64,000 nucleotides of DNA from APNM01 sp040361335 (GCF_040361335.1 NZ_APNM01000019.1:1-64000); one strand, 5' to 3'; counted from the first letter of the stretch, positions 7,555-16,966 are shown. Notes: generated by a model not told the origin, from the letters alone. A program made the numbers and translations.

Positions 7555-8657
7555 GACGAGGCCGACGGCGAACGTTCGCGGACGTAGCCGGATTCCGCCG
7601 GCCCCAGCTCTGAGAGGAAGCGCTTGAGGGTGGCACCGGCCCGGGCGCGGCCGTCGCCACGGTGGGCCGCGGTGGCGGCGGCGTAGGTGTCCAGGTTGGC
7701 GAGGAAGCCGCCGAGCTCGTTCAGGCTCAACCGGCCCAGGTCGCCGCGTACGCCGACCCCCATGTCGACCACGGCGCGCGCGTTCAAGCGCTGCTCGACC
7801 ACGTCTTCCGGCAGGGCCAGGATCGGCTTGCCGAGGTAGATGGCCTCGCCCATGAGCTGGTTGCCGGCGGTCGCGATCACCGCCTTGGCGCCGGCCAGGT
7901 CCGCCACGAAGCCCTCGTTGGACGGCGCCTTGAACCACAGCCGGCCGTCGCGGCCCCGGCGCTCGGTGCCGTAGACCACGATGTTCTCGCCGCAGGCGCG
8001 CAGGGCCGTGTCCAGGGCGTCGGTGTATTGGTGCCCGCCCTTGTTGAAGTACGCCAGGACATAGTCGCCCCGCGCCGGCGTCGCCGCGAGCACGCTCTCG
8101 CGCAGGATCGGCCCCACCACCTCGGTGCCGGCGGCGCGCGGCGGCGCGTGATAGAAACTGGAGACCAGCACCCGGTCCGGCGTGCCCATGAAGGCGCGGT
8201 AGCCGAGGGCGTCGCGGCGGCCGCGCCACCAGTCCTCGGGGGCGAAGCGGCAATGGCAGAAGGCCATGATGCCGACATGGTCGAAGCTGATCCGGGGGAT
8301 GCCGCGGGCGCGGGCGTAGCGATGGGTCCAGGTCTCGGAGTCCGAGATCACCACGTCCGGCGCGAAGGCGTCGATGCGTTCCCAGACACGGCGAGTGCGG
8401 GGGCCGGTGGTCAGCAGATCGGCCGTGAGGCCGGCGTTGCGCCGGAACGTGAGACCCGCCGACAGCTTGCCGCCGGCGCCGTACTGGTAACAGATGACCG
8501 GTATTTCCTCGCAGTCGAAACGGTCCGACAGCGCCTTGTGGGCATCGATGCCGGCGAACACCCGGACCTCGTGCTCGCGTAACAGCTCGGGCAGTACCGC
8601 GGCCGTGCGCATGGCATGGCCGCGCCCGTATCCCATCACCCCGTAAGCGATCCGCAT
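7551..8657 (-). CDS. Glycosyltransferase, MurG-like (MJ1255/VC2487 type)
   Basis: A 368-residue GT-B fold protein. The N-terminus MRIAYGVMGYGRGHAMR is the glycine-rich first strand and loop of the family. The C-terminal half has the nucleotide-sugar-binding pattern ATAGNQLMGEAIYLGKPILALP. The acceptor is unknown. It is convergent with the amidotransferase gene (4-bp overlap) and follows the chorismatase gene on the same strand with a 45-bp gap. Confidence 0.82.
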   Translation of the reverse strand: MRIAYGVMGYGRGHAMRTAAVLPELLREHEVRVFAGIDAHKALSDRFDCEEIPVICYQYGAGGKLSAGLTFRRNAGLTADLLTTGPRTRRVWERIDAFAPDVVISDSETWTHRYARARGIPRISFDHVGIMAFCHCRFAPEDWWRGRRDALGYRAFMGTPDRVLVSSFYHAPPRAAGTEVVGPILRESVLAATPARGDYVLAYFNKGGHQYTDALDTALRACGENIVVYGTERRGRDGRLWFKAPSNEGFVADLAGAKAVIATAGNQLMGEAIYLGKPILALPEDVVEQRLNARAVVDMGVGVRGDLGRLSLNELGGFLANLDTYAAATAAHRGDGRARAGATLKRFLSELGPAESGYVRERSPSASS

Positions 8658-8702
8658 GCGGCATTCCCGTTCTGGGTCTGCCGGCAGCGTATGGCGGAAT
8701 TG

Positions 8703-9647
8703 TTACCGTCGCGTGACTTGCGTCTCCATCTCCACCAGCAGGTCGCTGCGGCAGAGATCGGCCTTCAGGTAGGCCACCGGCACCCCCGCCGGCACACCGG
8801 CCGCGACCTCGGCCATGATGCGGGGCGCGTCCTCCGCGTGCCGCACGTAGACCTTCAGGCAATCCAGGTCGCCGCGGTCCACCGGGCCCACGATCGGTGC
8901 CGCGGCCGCGAGCACCGCGTCGATGTTGGCGAGGGATTCCCGTGCCTGTGCCGCGGGATCGCCGACATGCCGGGTGGCATGGCCGACGATACTGGCCGTG
9001 CCGGAGACCAGGAGTTGTGGCCGGCCGCCGTCGCCGCCGACCGCGGCGGCGCGGGCGAAGGTCGGCTGGCGCGGGCCGTACTGGCGCGGATAGTCGTAGG
9101 CACTGACCTGGCGCGGGTTCTCGATCGGCCGCGGCGGCTCGCGGCCGATCAGGGCATGCAGTTCGAGCACGTTCTCGGCAGCACCCACCAGGGTCGCCGC
9201 CGGCAGTCGCTCCAGCGCGTCCGGATGGTCCTCCAGGGCCCGGGCCCGGCCGACGCAGAAGCGCTTGTAGTTCTCGTCGTCGCCCTCGCCCACGTTGATC
9301 CGGCCCAGGTAGTGCCAGACACGCAGCAGGTGCGGACAGTCCAGGTCGTGCCGGGCCGCGAGCAGGCGGCGGTAGACATCCTCGCCGATGACGGCGTCGT
9401 CCGGGCCGCGCTCGACACGGATGCGCAGGTGGCAGAGTCCGTCGGCCGCGGCGTATCGCAGCCCGCGAACCTCGCCGGTCTCGGGCGGTCCCGCCGCCAG
9501 CCAGCTCTCGGCACGCAACGTGCCGCCCAGGAACGGCAGCGGCAGATGCAGGCCGCTGTCCGTATCACGCGCGAAGTCGACGACCGCCAGGGCGGACCGG
9601 GCGGTTTCGGGCCGCCAGGCCAGTGGCCCGGCGCAGACGGATTGCAT
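8703..9647 (-). CDS. Chorismatase (FkbO/Hyg5/XanB2-like chorismate hydrolase or hydroxybenzoate synthase)
   Basis: 314 residues resembling chorismatases, which split pyruvate from chorismate to give a dihydroxycyclohexadiene acid or 3-/4-hydroxybenzoate. Family features are the central GRINVGEGDDENYKRFCVGR, the YDYPRQYGPRQPTF segment and a RidA/YjgF-like C-terminal half (LVSGTASIVGHATRHVGD). Products of XanB2-type enzymes feed ubiquinone and aryl-polyene pigments in Xanthomonas. The longer upstream frame (to 10043) runs into the divergent promoter area and looks non-coding; I took the ATG at 9647. Which product is made cannot be read by eye. Confidence 0.8.
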   Translation of the reverse strand: MQSVCAGPLAWRPETARSALAVVDFARDTDSGLHLPLPFLGGTLRAESWLAAGPPETGEVRGLRYAAADGLCHLRIRVERGPDDAVIGEDVYRRLLAARHDLDCPHLLRVWHYLGRINVGEGDDENYKRFCVGRARALEDHPDALERLPAATLVGAAENVLELHALIGREPPRPIENPRQVSAYDYPRQYGPRQPTFARAAAVGGDGGRPQLLVSGTASIVGHATRHVGDPAAQARESLANIDAVLAAAAPIVGPVDRGDLDCLKVYVRHAEDAPRIMAEVAAGVPAGVPVAYLKADLCRSDLLVEMETQVTRR

Positions 9648-9858
9648 GCCGGTGGCGGACAAAGGGCGACAACCTTGACGGACGTTGCGGGGAACGGGCC
9701 CGAGGGCGGACCGGGATTTTAGCCCAGGAGCGTGCGCGACAGGAACCGCGGCCCCTGGCGCAAGTGCCGCAATCCGGCTACAGTCCGGCGTTGTCGCATA
9801 ACAAACAAGTAACGCGCCCCGCAGGGCGCAGGTGCACATTCGATCGGGAGGGAGCGCC

Positions 9859-10521
9859 ATGCGTTTCGGCAAGCATGTGGCATTGGCCGGTGCCGTCCTG
9901 GCGCTGGGTTTCGGCAGCGGCGTCGCCTCGGCGCAGCCGCCCGGCATGATGGGGGGCGAGTCCGACGCCGCCGAGGGCAGCCGCGGGCTGTACCTGGGCC
10001 TGGGCCTGGAGCAGTTCCGGATCAAGGGCGAGGGCACCGTCAACGGCGCCGACTACAATGTCACCACGCGCCCCGTGGGTCTGACCGGGCGTGCCGGCTA
10101 CAACTTCCTGGAATGGCTCTCCCTGGAGGCGCACGCCTCGGTGGGCGTCCACGACGACCCCAACTCCGGCTCCTTCAACGGCGGCACCGACGTGCGCAGC
10201 GGCGAGACCGAGCTCAAGCACCATGTCGGCGTGGCCGCGGTGCCGGAATACCGCTTCGTGTTCGGCGGCACCACCGTGATCACGGTGTTCGGCCTGGCCG
10301 GCTACAACGATTTCGAGTTCGAGGGTGAATTCCGCAACGATCGCGGCATCGGGCCGGCGCAGACGGCCTCCTACACCCTCGAGGACGACGGCGAGTACTG
10401 GGGCGCCGGCCTGCGCCTGGACGGCCAGGCGGCCGGGCTGCGTCTGCAGTACACGCGCTACTTCGACGAGAGCGACGTCGAGATAGAAGGCTATTCGATC
10501 GGCGTCAACGTCTATTTCTGA
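9859..10521 (+). CDS. Outer-membrane beta-barrel protein (OmpA/opacity-like)
   Basis: 220 residues. A signal peptide (residues 1-24) has a charged start, a hydrophobic core and a likely cut after VASA. The mature part has alternating aromatic and hydrophobic strands (GLYLGLGLEQF, GLTGRAGYNFL, YRFVFGG, LRLQYTRYF) and ends in the outer-membrane signature GVNVYF. It is small enough for an eight-stranded barrel. GGGAGGGAG precedes the ATG at 9859. Function is unknown. Confidence 0.82.
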   Translation: MRFGKHVALAGAVLALGFGSGVASAQPPGMMGGESDAAEGSRGLYLGLGLEQFRIKGEGTVNGADYNVTTRPVGLTGRAGYNFLEWLSLEAHASVGVHDDPNSGSFNGGTDVRSGETELKHHVGVAAVPEYRFVFGGTTVITVFGLAGYNDFEFEGEFRNDRGIGPAQTASYTLEDDGEYWGAGLRLDGQAAGLRLQYTRYFDESDVEIEGYSIGVNVYF

Positions 10522-10543
10522 CAACGCGAGGGGCGGACCACCC

Positions 10544-11554
10544 ATGGCAGCGAAACTGGGCAAACTACTAGCCGTTCTCATCGGTCTCCTGGTGGCGGCC
10601 GGCGTCTATCTCTACTTCCTGGCGCCGCAGACCGCGTACGACCTGGGCGTGGCCGCCGAGCGCAGCCTCGCCGGCGTCGAGGCCAAGCGGACCACCGTGA
10701 ACGGTCTGGACATCGCCTACCTGGAAGGCGGCGAGGGCGAGACGCTGGTGCTGTTGCACGGCTTCGGCGCCAACAAGGACAACTGGACCCGGATGGCCGC
10801 CGAACTGGTCGACGACTACCGGGTGATCGCCCCCGACCTGCCCGGCTTCGGCGAGAGCGATCGGCCGGAAGAGGCCGAATACGGCTTCGCGGCACAGGCC
10901 GAACGGGTCCATGCCATCGTCGAGGCCCTCGGGATCGAGCGCTTCCATCTGGCGGGCAACTCGATGGGCGGCGCCGTGGCCGGCGCCTATGCCGCGGCCC
11001 ATCCCGAGCGGCTGCGCAGCCTGTGGCTGCTGGCGCCCGCGGGCGTGGCCGACGCCGAGCCCAGCGACCTCGCGCGCCGGATCGAGGCCGGCGGCGGCAA
11101 CCCGCTGGTGCCGCAGACCGCCGACCAGTACTACACCCTGCTGGACTGGGTGTTCGCCGACAAACCCTACATCCCGGCGCCGATGCAATACGTGATGGCG
11201 CAGCGGGCCGTGGCGCGGCACGATCATTACCAGCGGATCTTCGACCAGATCAACGCCGAGCGAAGCGGGGATTTCGCCCTGGAGAAGATCGTCGCGGAGA
11301 CCGACGTGCCCGTCCTGGTGGTCTGGGGCGAGGAGGACCGGCTGCTGCATGTCAGCGGTGCCCGCGCACTGGCCGAGGCCGCGCCCGATCGCGTCCGTGT
11401 CGAGCGCATGCCCGGCGTCGGCCATCTGCCGATGGTGGAGCGCCCGGCGGAGAGTGCCGAGGCCTTCCGCGCCTTCGCCGCGGGCCTGGAACAGCCGCCG
11501 GCGGCGGATGAGGCGGAGACCGCGGACGGCGAGGCCGCCGAACCGGCGGGCTGA
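10544..11554 (+). CDS. Membrane-anchored alpha/beta hydrolase
   Basis: 336 residues with an N-terminal transmembrane helix (about 8-26) followed by an alpha/beta hydrolase fold. The oxyanion motif is LLHGFG, the nucleophile serine lies in GNSMGG, the acid in VVWGEEDRLL and the histidine in GVGHLPM. The C-terminus is an Ala/Glu-rich tail. It starts 22 bp after the barrel gene on the same strand. An esterase or lipase role at the inner membrane is likely; the substrate is unknown. Confidence 0.85.
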   Translation: MAAKLGKLLAVLIGLLVAAGVYLYFLAPQTAYDLGVAAERSLAGVEAKRTTVNGLDIAYLEGGEGETLVLLHGFGANKDNWTRMAAELVDDYRVIAPDLPGFGESDRPEEAEYGFAAQAERVHAIVEALGIERFHLAGNSMGGAVAGAYAAAHPERLRSLWLLAPAGVADAEPSDLARRIEAGGGNPLVPQTADQYYTLLDWVFADKPYIPAPMQYVMAQRAVARHDHYQRIFDQINAERSGDFALEKIVAETDVPVLVVWGEEDRLLHVSGARALAEAAPDRVRVERMPGVGHLPMVERPAESAEAFRAFAAGLEQPPAADEAETADGEAAEPAG

Positions 11555-11565
11555 GCCGGCCGGGC

Positions 11566-12657
11566 TCAGCCGGTCCGGCGTTCGAGGACCGGCTCGCGTG
11601 CCACGCGTCGCCGGGTCTCGGCGGCGATCGTGGCCGGGTCCAGCGGTGTGGTGAAGCTGGCGCAGTGCCGGCCCAGCGGCGCGTAGTCCGCGGGGTCGGT
11701 GGCGCCGAACAGGCCCAGCACGGGTACGCCGGCGGCGGCCGCCAGATGCATCGGCCCGCTGTCGGCGGCGACGAACAGATCCATGTGACCCATCGCCGCC
11801 GCGAGCACATCCAGCTCGGCACTACGCAGTGTGGCGATGCCGGGCGCGATCGGTGCCGAGTCGTCCGGCGGCAAAATCTGGACCAGGGTCAACGGCTCGC
11901 CGGTGGCCGTCAGCGCCGCACGCCATTGCCGCCACCACTCGGTCGGCAGCCGCTTGCGGCCGGTGGCCTCGGCGAAGAAACCCACCACCGGCCAGGGCCG
12001 GTTGCGTGCCGTACCCAACGCTTCCCGCAGCAACAACTCGGCGTGCCGCCTTGCCGTGGTGCCCGGATACACGCCGAGGTCCCGCGACAGCGCCGGCTGC
12101 AACCCCTCCACGGCATCCGTTAGCAGATACAGTGCCTGACGCGCCTGGTGCCGCTCTCGCGGTCGCGGCGCGGCGTGCGTGAGCCGCAGCCACTGGTCGT
12201 GGCCGGCGAACCCGAGCCGGTGACGGGCCCGACACAAGGCCATGGCGATGCGGTTGCCCGAGGAATGGACGCTGGGGTCGACGGCCAGGTCGTAGCGCTC
12301 GCGGCGCAACGCCCGCACGAAACCGAGGATTGCCGGCGGCCGCCTCGGGACCACCATGACCCGGCGCACGCCGGGCATGCCGGCGAGCAGCCGGACATGA
12401 GCGGGCGAGCGCACCAGGATGTCGATCGCGGCATCGGGCCAGGTGGCGGCCAGCGATCGCAGCAGGGGCGTGAGGAACAGGATGTTGCCCAGCCGCGCGT
12501 TGAGTCGGCAGACCAGGATCGTCGCCGGGGCCGGCAAGGGGGCGCGCACCGGCGTCGGCGTGCCGCGCCGCCGGGCGAGCCAGCGGCTCGAGTGCCGGCG
12601 CAGGCCCCGCCGCAGCCGGCGCACCATGGCACGCACGCCCTTGTGATGTTGAGTCAC
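11566..12657 (-). CDS. Glycosyltransferase family 9 (heptosyltransferase-like)
   Basis: 363 residues. GT9 features are the N-terminal ILVCRLNARLGNILFLTPLL segment, the donor-site motif FVAADSGPMHLAAAAGVP, and LFGATDP near the end. ADP-heptose:LPS heptosyltransferases belong here, so it probably acts in LPS core synthesis. The GTG start at 12657 has GGTGGA upstream; an ATG at 12627 is equally possible and would drop ten residues of a basic leader. Confidence 0.82.
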   Translation of the reverse strand: MTQHHKGVRAMVRRLRRGLRRHSSRWLARRRGTPTPVRAPLPAPATILVCRLNARLGNILFLTPLLRSLAATWPDAAIDILVRSPAHVRLLAGMPGVRRVMVVPRRPPAILGFVRALRRERYDLAVDPSVHSSGNRIAMALCRARHRLGFAGHDQWLRLTHAAPRPRERHQARQALYLLTDAVEGLQPALSRDLGVYPGTTARRHAELLLREALGTARNRPWPVVGFFAEATGRKRLPTEWWRQWRAALTATGEPLTLVQILPPDDSAPIAPGIATLRSAELDVLAAAMGHMDLFVAADSGPMHLAAAAGVPVLGLFGATDPADYAPLGRHCASFTTPLDPATIAAETRRRVAREPVLERRTG

Positions 12658-12779
12658 TGCTTATCCACCGGTCGAACCTCGGTATTGGCGCATGCTACCG
12701 GGTACCTGCTTAAGAAAGCGTTAAGAACCCGTTACTGCGCAGCCCGAATCCGCCACGGGACCGCACGCGAGGAATACGT

Positions 12780-12939
12780 CTAGGGGGCTGCTGAAAAAGC
12801 AGTCCCCTAGTGCGGGACAGGGATGTCCCGCCGCCGATCAAGCACGCAAGTGCTTGATAGGGCGAAGCCGAAACCGGACCTGCGCCGGTTTCGGCGTGCT
12901 GAAAAAGGACAGGATAGTCCTTTTTCAGCATCACCCTAG
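12780..12939. mobile_element. 160-bp MITE-like element with 20-bp terminal inverted repeats and five hairpins
   Basis: The ends CTAGGGGGCTGCTGAAAAAG (left) and CTAGGGTGATGCTGAAAAAG (right, read in reverse) agree at 18 of 20 positions. Five consecutive inverted repeats lie inside (12780-12810, 12812-12831, 12838-12857, 12868-12894, 12899-12928). No coding capacity is seen. CTAG at both outer ends fits IS630/Tc1-type insertion into CTAG with TA duplication, which is an inference. The right end overlaps the stop codon of the sensor kinase; the restored empty site would keep that stop. Confidence 0.65.
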
Positions 12940-14186
12940 AACTGCACGATCGCCAGCGTGCCCGAGGGTACCGCGTCCGCCAACCGGATTTGCCAGCCGA
13001 AACGGTCGCAAAGCCGCTTGCTGATGTAGAGGCCGAAGCCCAGCCCGGCCGACGGTCCGGCCTGGAAGCCGCGATCGAAGGCGGCACGGTGGACGTCCGC
13101 CGGCATCCCCGGCCCGCTGTCGGCCACTTCCAGGCGGCGTCGCCGCAGGCTGATCCGGACCTCGCCGGCCGGGGCGTGGCGCAGGGCGTTGCGTACCAGG
13201 TTGTGGATCACCGTCGACACCGCCGCCCGCGGCGCACGCACCGCCAGCGGCGATTCGACTTCCAGGCACAGGCGATCCTCGCTGTCCGGCGGCAGTGACG
13301 GTCCGGACACGATCTCGTGCAGCAGCGCCTCCAGGTCCACCAGCTCGCCGCCGTCCTCCTCGCGCGCGAGCAGCAGCAATGCCTCGATCAACTCCGTCAT
13401 CTGCTCGGCGGCGCGGTTGATGCGCTCGATCCGGGCCCGGACCCGGGCGTCGCCGGGCACGCTTGCCGACAGCAGCTCGGCGTTGCTGCGGATCACCGCC
13501 AGCGGGGTCCGCAGCTCGTGGCTGGCGTCGGTGGTGAAGTCGCGTTCGCGTTCGATCAGGTCGTCCAGCCGAGCCAGGTAGCGATCGAAGGCGCGCGCGA
13601 TGGCGATCGTCTCCGGCGTATCGAACTCCGGCGCCAGGCGCAGCCCCCGGGCCTCCGCCGGCAGGCCCCGGACGCGCGCCGCGAGGCGCGCGATGGGCGC
13701 CAGGGTCGGCCGCGCCGCCAGCGCGCCGGCGAGCGTGGCCAGCGCCAGCGCCAGGGCCACGCCCGACCAGATCAGCCACTGAAACACGGTCTCGCGCCTC
13801 TCCAGGGCGGTCATCTCGTAGGCCAGGTACAGCCGCGACCCGTCCGGGTTTCGGACATAGACGTGGTAGATGTCGTCGCCCCAGGCGATGTCGTCGTGAT
13901 GGCCCGGCGCCAGTCCGCGCAGCGCGTCCGGCACGGCCGGGTCCGCCGGGCCCGGGGCGAGCACCGTGCGGACGTAGGCGGAGGGGACATAGGTGTCGGG
14001 AGGCTCCTCGGACCCGACCTTCCATGCCGTGACGAACTCGTCCGCTTCGTGCTCCGTGATCTCCTCCAGCAGCCGGTCCTCCAGGCGGTCGGAGGCGATC
14101 AGCACCGCAACCGCGAACATGCTGCACACGCCGCCCACGATCACGATCATGGCGGCCGCCACGCGAAACTGGAGGCTGTGTCTCAT
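12936..14186 (-). CDS. Sensor histidine kinase (QseC/PmrB-like class)
   Basis: 416 residues with two transmembrane segments (about 8-30 and 150-175) around a periplasmic domain of about 120 residues. A HAMP-like linker follows, then the phospho-acceptor box DASHELRTPLAVIRSNAE. The ATPase has the N box HNLVRNALRHA, G1 VADSGPGMP and G2 GLGFGLYISKRL. The start overlaps the regulator stop (TCAT on the plus strand). Homology begins only at MRHSLQFRV, so the upstream part of the open frame is not used. The stop codon lies in the end of the MITE-like element. Confidence 0.9.
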   Translation of the reverse strand: MRHSLQFRVAAAMIVIVGGVCSMFAVAVLIASDRLEDRLLEEITEHEADEFVTAWKVGSEEPPDTYVPSAYVRTVLAPGPADPAVPDALRGLAPGHHDDIAWGDDIYHVYVRNPDGSRLYLAYEMTALERRETVFQWLIWSGVALALALATLAGALAARPTLAPIARLAARVRGLPAEARGLRLAPEFDTPETIAIARAFDRYLARLDDLIERERDFTTDASHELRTPLAVIRSNAELLSASVPGDARVRARIERINRAAEQMTELIEALLLLAREEDGGELVDLEALLHEIVSGPSLPPDSEDRLCLEVESPLAVRAPRAAVSTVIHNLVRNALRHAPAGEVRISLRRRRLEVADSGPGMPADVHRAAFDRGFQAGPSAGLGFGLYISKRLCDRFGWQIRLADAVPSGTLAIVQF

Positions 14187-14860
14187 GTGTCGCCGCCCGG
14201 GGTCAGCCGGTAACCGATGGTCGGCACCGTGTGCAGAAGCGGGGTCTCGCCGGGGCCGTCCACGGCACGGCGCAGGGCGTGGATGTGCGCACGCAGGGCG
14301 TCCGAATCCGGCGGCGTGTCGCCCCAGAGCATCCGGGTCAGGGCCGCGCGCGAGACCACGCCGGGGGATTCGCGCAGCAGCACGGTGAGAAGCTGGCGGC
14401 AGGACGGGGTGAGCTGCAGCCGGCGTTCGCCGCGCCGCGCCTCCAGGGTGTCCAGGTCCAGGCACAGGTCGGCGACCCGCAACTCGCCGGCCGCCCGCCG
14501 CCCCCGTTGCAGCAGCGCCTGCAGCCGCGCCTGCAACTCCAGCAGGGAGAACGGCTTGACCAGATAGTCGTCGGCGCCGGCCGAAAAGCCGGCCAGCTTG
14601 TCCTCCAGGGTGTCGCGGGCGGTCAGGATCAGCATGGGCGTATTGTCCTGGCGTTCCTCGCGCAGCCAGCGCGCGAGCTGGAGGCCGTCGATGCCCGGCA
14701 GCATCAGGTCGAGGACGACGGCATCGTAGCCGCCCTCCGCCAGCAGGTGGTGGGCGTGGCCGCCGTCCGCCGCCCAGTCCGCGGCCCAGCCCTGCGACTC
14801 CAGGAAGTCACTGATGCTGGCCGCCAGGTCGGCGTTGTCCTCGATCAAGAGCAACTGCAT
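14183..14860 (-). CDS. OmpR-family response regulator
   Basis: 225 residues. The receiver domain (1-115) has acidic residues EDN, phospho-acceptor Asp in VVLDLMLPG, Thr in LTARD and Lys in YLVKPFSLLEL. The winged-helix DNA-binding domain (125-222) ends with TVPTIGYRL. It is the first gene of the two-component operon. The signal is unknown; QseB/PmrA-type regulators are the closest by look. Confidence 0.92.
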   Translation of the reverse strand: MQLLLIEDNADLAASISDFLESQGWAADWAADGGHAHHLLAEGGYDAVVLDLMLPGIDGLQLARWLREERQDNTPMLILTARDTLEDKLAGFSAGADDYLVKPFSLLELQARLQALLQRGRRAAGELRVADLCLDLDTLEARRGERRLQLTPSCRQLLTVLLRESPGVVSRAALTRMLWGDTPPDSDALRAHIHALRRAVDGPGETPLLHTVPTIGYRLTPGGDT

Positions 14861-14900
14861 GGTCCGGCTCCCTCGCGGCTACCGATGTATCCTAGCTGCC

Positions 14901-15731
14901 ATGATTGCCGAACGCCCGCCGGCCGTGGTCTATACCGATCTCGACGGCACCCTGCTCGACCACGACAGCTACCGTTGGGACGCCGCCGCGCCCGCCCTGC
15001 GGGCGCTGGCCGCCCGCGGCATTCCCTGGGTGCCGGTCACCAGCAAGACCGTGCCGGAAGTCCTGGCCCTGCGTGAGACCCTGTCCCACCGCCATCCGTT
15101 CGCGGTCGAGAACGGCGGTGCCGTGTGCGTGCCCCGCGGCTACTTTGACCGGGATTGCGGCGTAGCGTTCGGGCCGGACCTGTTCGTGGAGCGGCTGGCC
15201 CCCGCCTATGCCGACATCCTGGCGGTATTGGCCGACCTGCGCCGCGAAGGGTACCGGTTCGCCGGTTTCGCCGACATGGACGCCGCGGCGGTGGCCAGGC
15301 ATACCGGCCTGTCGGTGGACGCCGCCGCGGCGGCGCGCGACCGCCTGTGCTCCGAGCCGTTGGTCTGGGAGGACGGCGACGAGGCCCTGGAACGCTTCGC
15401 CGGGGCGATCGCGGCGGCCGGGCTGACGTTGCGCCGGGGCGGCCGTTTCCTGCATGTGTTGGGGGCCCACAAGGGGGACGCCGTGCGCCGCCTGCACGCC
15501 CGCTTCGCGGCGCACGGCCCGGTCCTTGCATGGGCCCTGGGCGACAGCGAGAACGACCTGGATATGCTGGCCGCCGCCGACCGCGGCGCCTTGGTGGCAC
15601 GGCCCGACGGCAGCTATGTCGCCCCGGCCGATCCCCCGCGACTGTGCCACGCGGGCGACATCGGACCGGCGGGCTGGCGGCGGGCGGTCGAGGGCTGGCT
15701 GGACGAATTGGAACACGACAACTCGGGCTGA
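14901..15731 (+). CDS. Mannosyl-/glucosyl-3-phosphoglycerate phosphatase (HAD superfamily)
   Basis: 276 residues of the Cof-type HAD phosphatases. Visible are the nucleophile motif DLDGTLLD at the N-terminus, TSKT (motif II), a Lys in HKGDAV, and GDSENDLDML (motif IV). The MpgP subfamily removes phosphate from mannosyl- or glucosyl-3-phosphoglycerate to give the compatible solute. Its partner synthase starts 2 bp after its stop, which supports a glucosylglycerate role. The ATG at 14901 begins the recognisable protein. Confidence 0.85.
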   Translation: MIAERPPAVVYTDLDGTLLDHDSYRWDAAAPALRALAARGIPWVPVTSKTVPEVLALRETLSHRHPFAVENGGAVCVPRGYFDRDCGVAFGPDLFVERLAPAYADILAVLADLRREGYRFAGFADMDAAAVARHTGLSVDAAAAARDRLCSEPLVWEDGDEALERFAGAIAAAGLTLRRGGRFLHVLGAHKGDAVRRLHARFAAHGPVLAWALGDSENDLDMLAAADRGALVARPDGSYVAPADPPRLCHAGDIGPAGWRRAVEGWLDELEHDNSG

Positions 15732-15733
15732 CC

Positions 15734-16948
15734 ATGGCTGACTTTCACCAGTACGGGATGATCACCACCCTGCACCGTCTCGGCGACCGCTCGATCGAGA
15801 GCCTGGAGGCGGAGCTGCGGACCTTCGGCCGGCGGCGCCCGATGACCCTGATCCTGCCGTCGTTGTACTCCGAGCTGCAGGGTACCGCCCTGCCGCGCAT
15901 CCTGGACGCCCTGCGCGGAGTCGACTACCTGGACGAGATCGTGATCGGCTTAGACGCCGCCGACGCCGACCAGTTCGCCCACGCCCGCGAGTTCTTCTCG
16001 GTGCTGCCGCAGCGCCACCGCATCCTGTGGAACGACGGCCCGCGCATGCAGGCGCTGCTGCGCCGGCTGGACGCCGAGGGCCTGGAGCCGGCGCGGCCGG
16101 GCAAGGGCTCCAACGTCTGGCTGTGCCTGGGCTATTTCCTGGCCTCCGGGCGCGGCCGTGCGGTGGCGGTGCACGACTGCGACATCGAGAGCTACGACCG
16201 CGAGCTGCCGGCCCGTCTGCTCTATCCCGTGGTGCATCCCAACTTCACCTACAAGTTCGCCAAGGGCTATTACGCCCGGGTTGCGGACGGCAAGCTCCAC
16301 GGCCGGGTCGCCCGCCTGTTCATGACACCGCTGCTGCGGGCGCTGATGGGCGTGGTCGGGCCGCTCGACTACCTGCGCTACATGGACAGCTTCCGCTACC
16401 CGCTGTCCGGCGAGTTCGCGATGAGCGCGGGCGTGGCCGAAACCATCCGCATCCCCGGCGACTGGGGGTTGGAGGTCGGCATCCTGGCCGAGGTCCACCG
16501 TCACTACAGCGAGAACGCCATCTGTCAGGTGGATATCGCCGAACACTACGAGCACAAGCACCAGCCGGTGTCCCGGGACGACCCCGCCGCCGGCCTGTCC
16601 AAGATGAGCACCGACATCGCCAAGGCGTTGTACCGCAAGCTGGCGACCTACGGCGTGGTGCTCACGCCGGAGACCATCCGCACGATCAAGGCCATGTACC
16701 TGCGCAACGCGCTGGATTTCGTGGAGCGCTTCTACTTCGACGCCCAGATCAACGGCCTGGACTACGACCGCCACGCCGAGGAGAAGACGGTGGAGGTGTT
16801 CGTGCAGAGCATCATCAACGCCGGCGAGCAGTTCCTCGCCAACCCCATGGAAGTGCCCTTCATCCCCACCTGGAACCGGGTGCGCGCGGCGATCCCGGAT
16901 TTCCTGGACGACCTCCACGACGCCGTGGAGGACGACAACGCCGACTGA
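15734..16948 (+). CDS. gpgS: Glucosyl-3-phosphoglycerate synthase (GT81-like)
   Basis: 404 residues with a GT-A fold. The metal-binding acidic motif is HDCDIESYDR, and PRMQALL, GKGSNVWLCLGY and GEFAMSAGVAE are other family landmarks. GpgS makes glucosyl-3-phosphoglycerate from an NDP-glucose and 3-phosphoglycerate. It is translationally close to the phosphatase (2-bp gap) and convergent with the GH13 phosphorylase. The three together form a make-and-recycle set for glucosylglycerate. A mannosyl specificity cannot be excluded by eye. Confidence 0.85.
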   Translation: MADFHQYGMITTLHRLGDRSIESLEAELRTFGRRRPMTLILPSLYSELQGTALPRILDALRGVDYLDEIVIGLDAADADQFAHAREFFSVLPQRHRILWNDGPRMQALLRRLDAEGLEPARPGKGSNVWLCLGYFLASGRGRAVAVHDCDIESYDRELPARLLYPVVHPNFTYKFAKGYYARVADGKLHGRVARLFMTPLLRALMGVVGPLDYLRYMDSFRYPLSGEFAMSAGVAETIRIPGDWGLEVGILAEVHRHYSENAICQVDIAEHYEHKHQPVSRDDPAAGLSKMSTDIAKALYRKLATYGVVLTPETIRTIKAMYLRNALDFVERFYFDAQINGLDYDRHAEEKTVEVFVQSIINAGEQFLANPMEVPFIPTWNRVRAAIPDFLDDLHDAVEDDNAD

Positions 16949-16966
16949 TCCGGGAGACGCCGGGGT

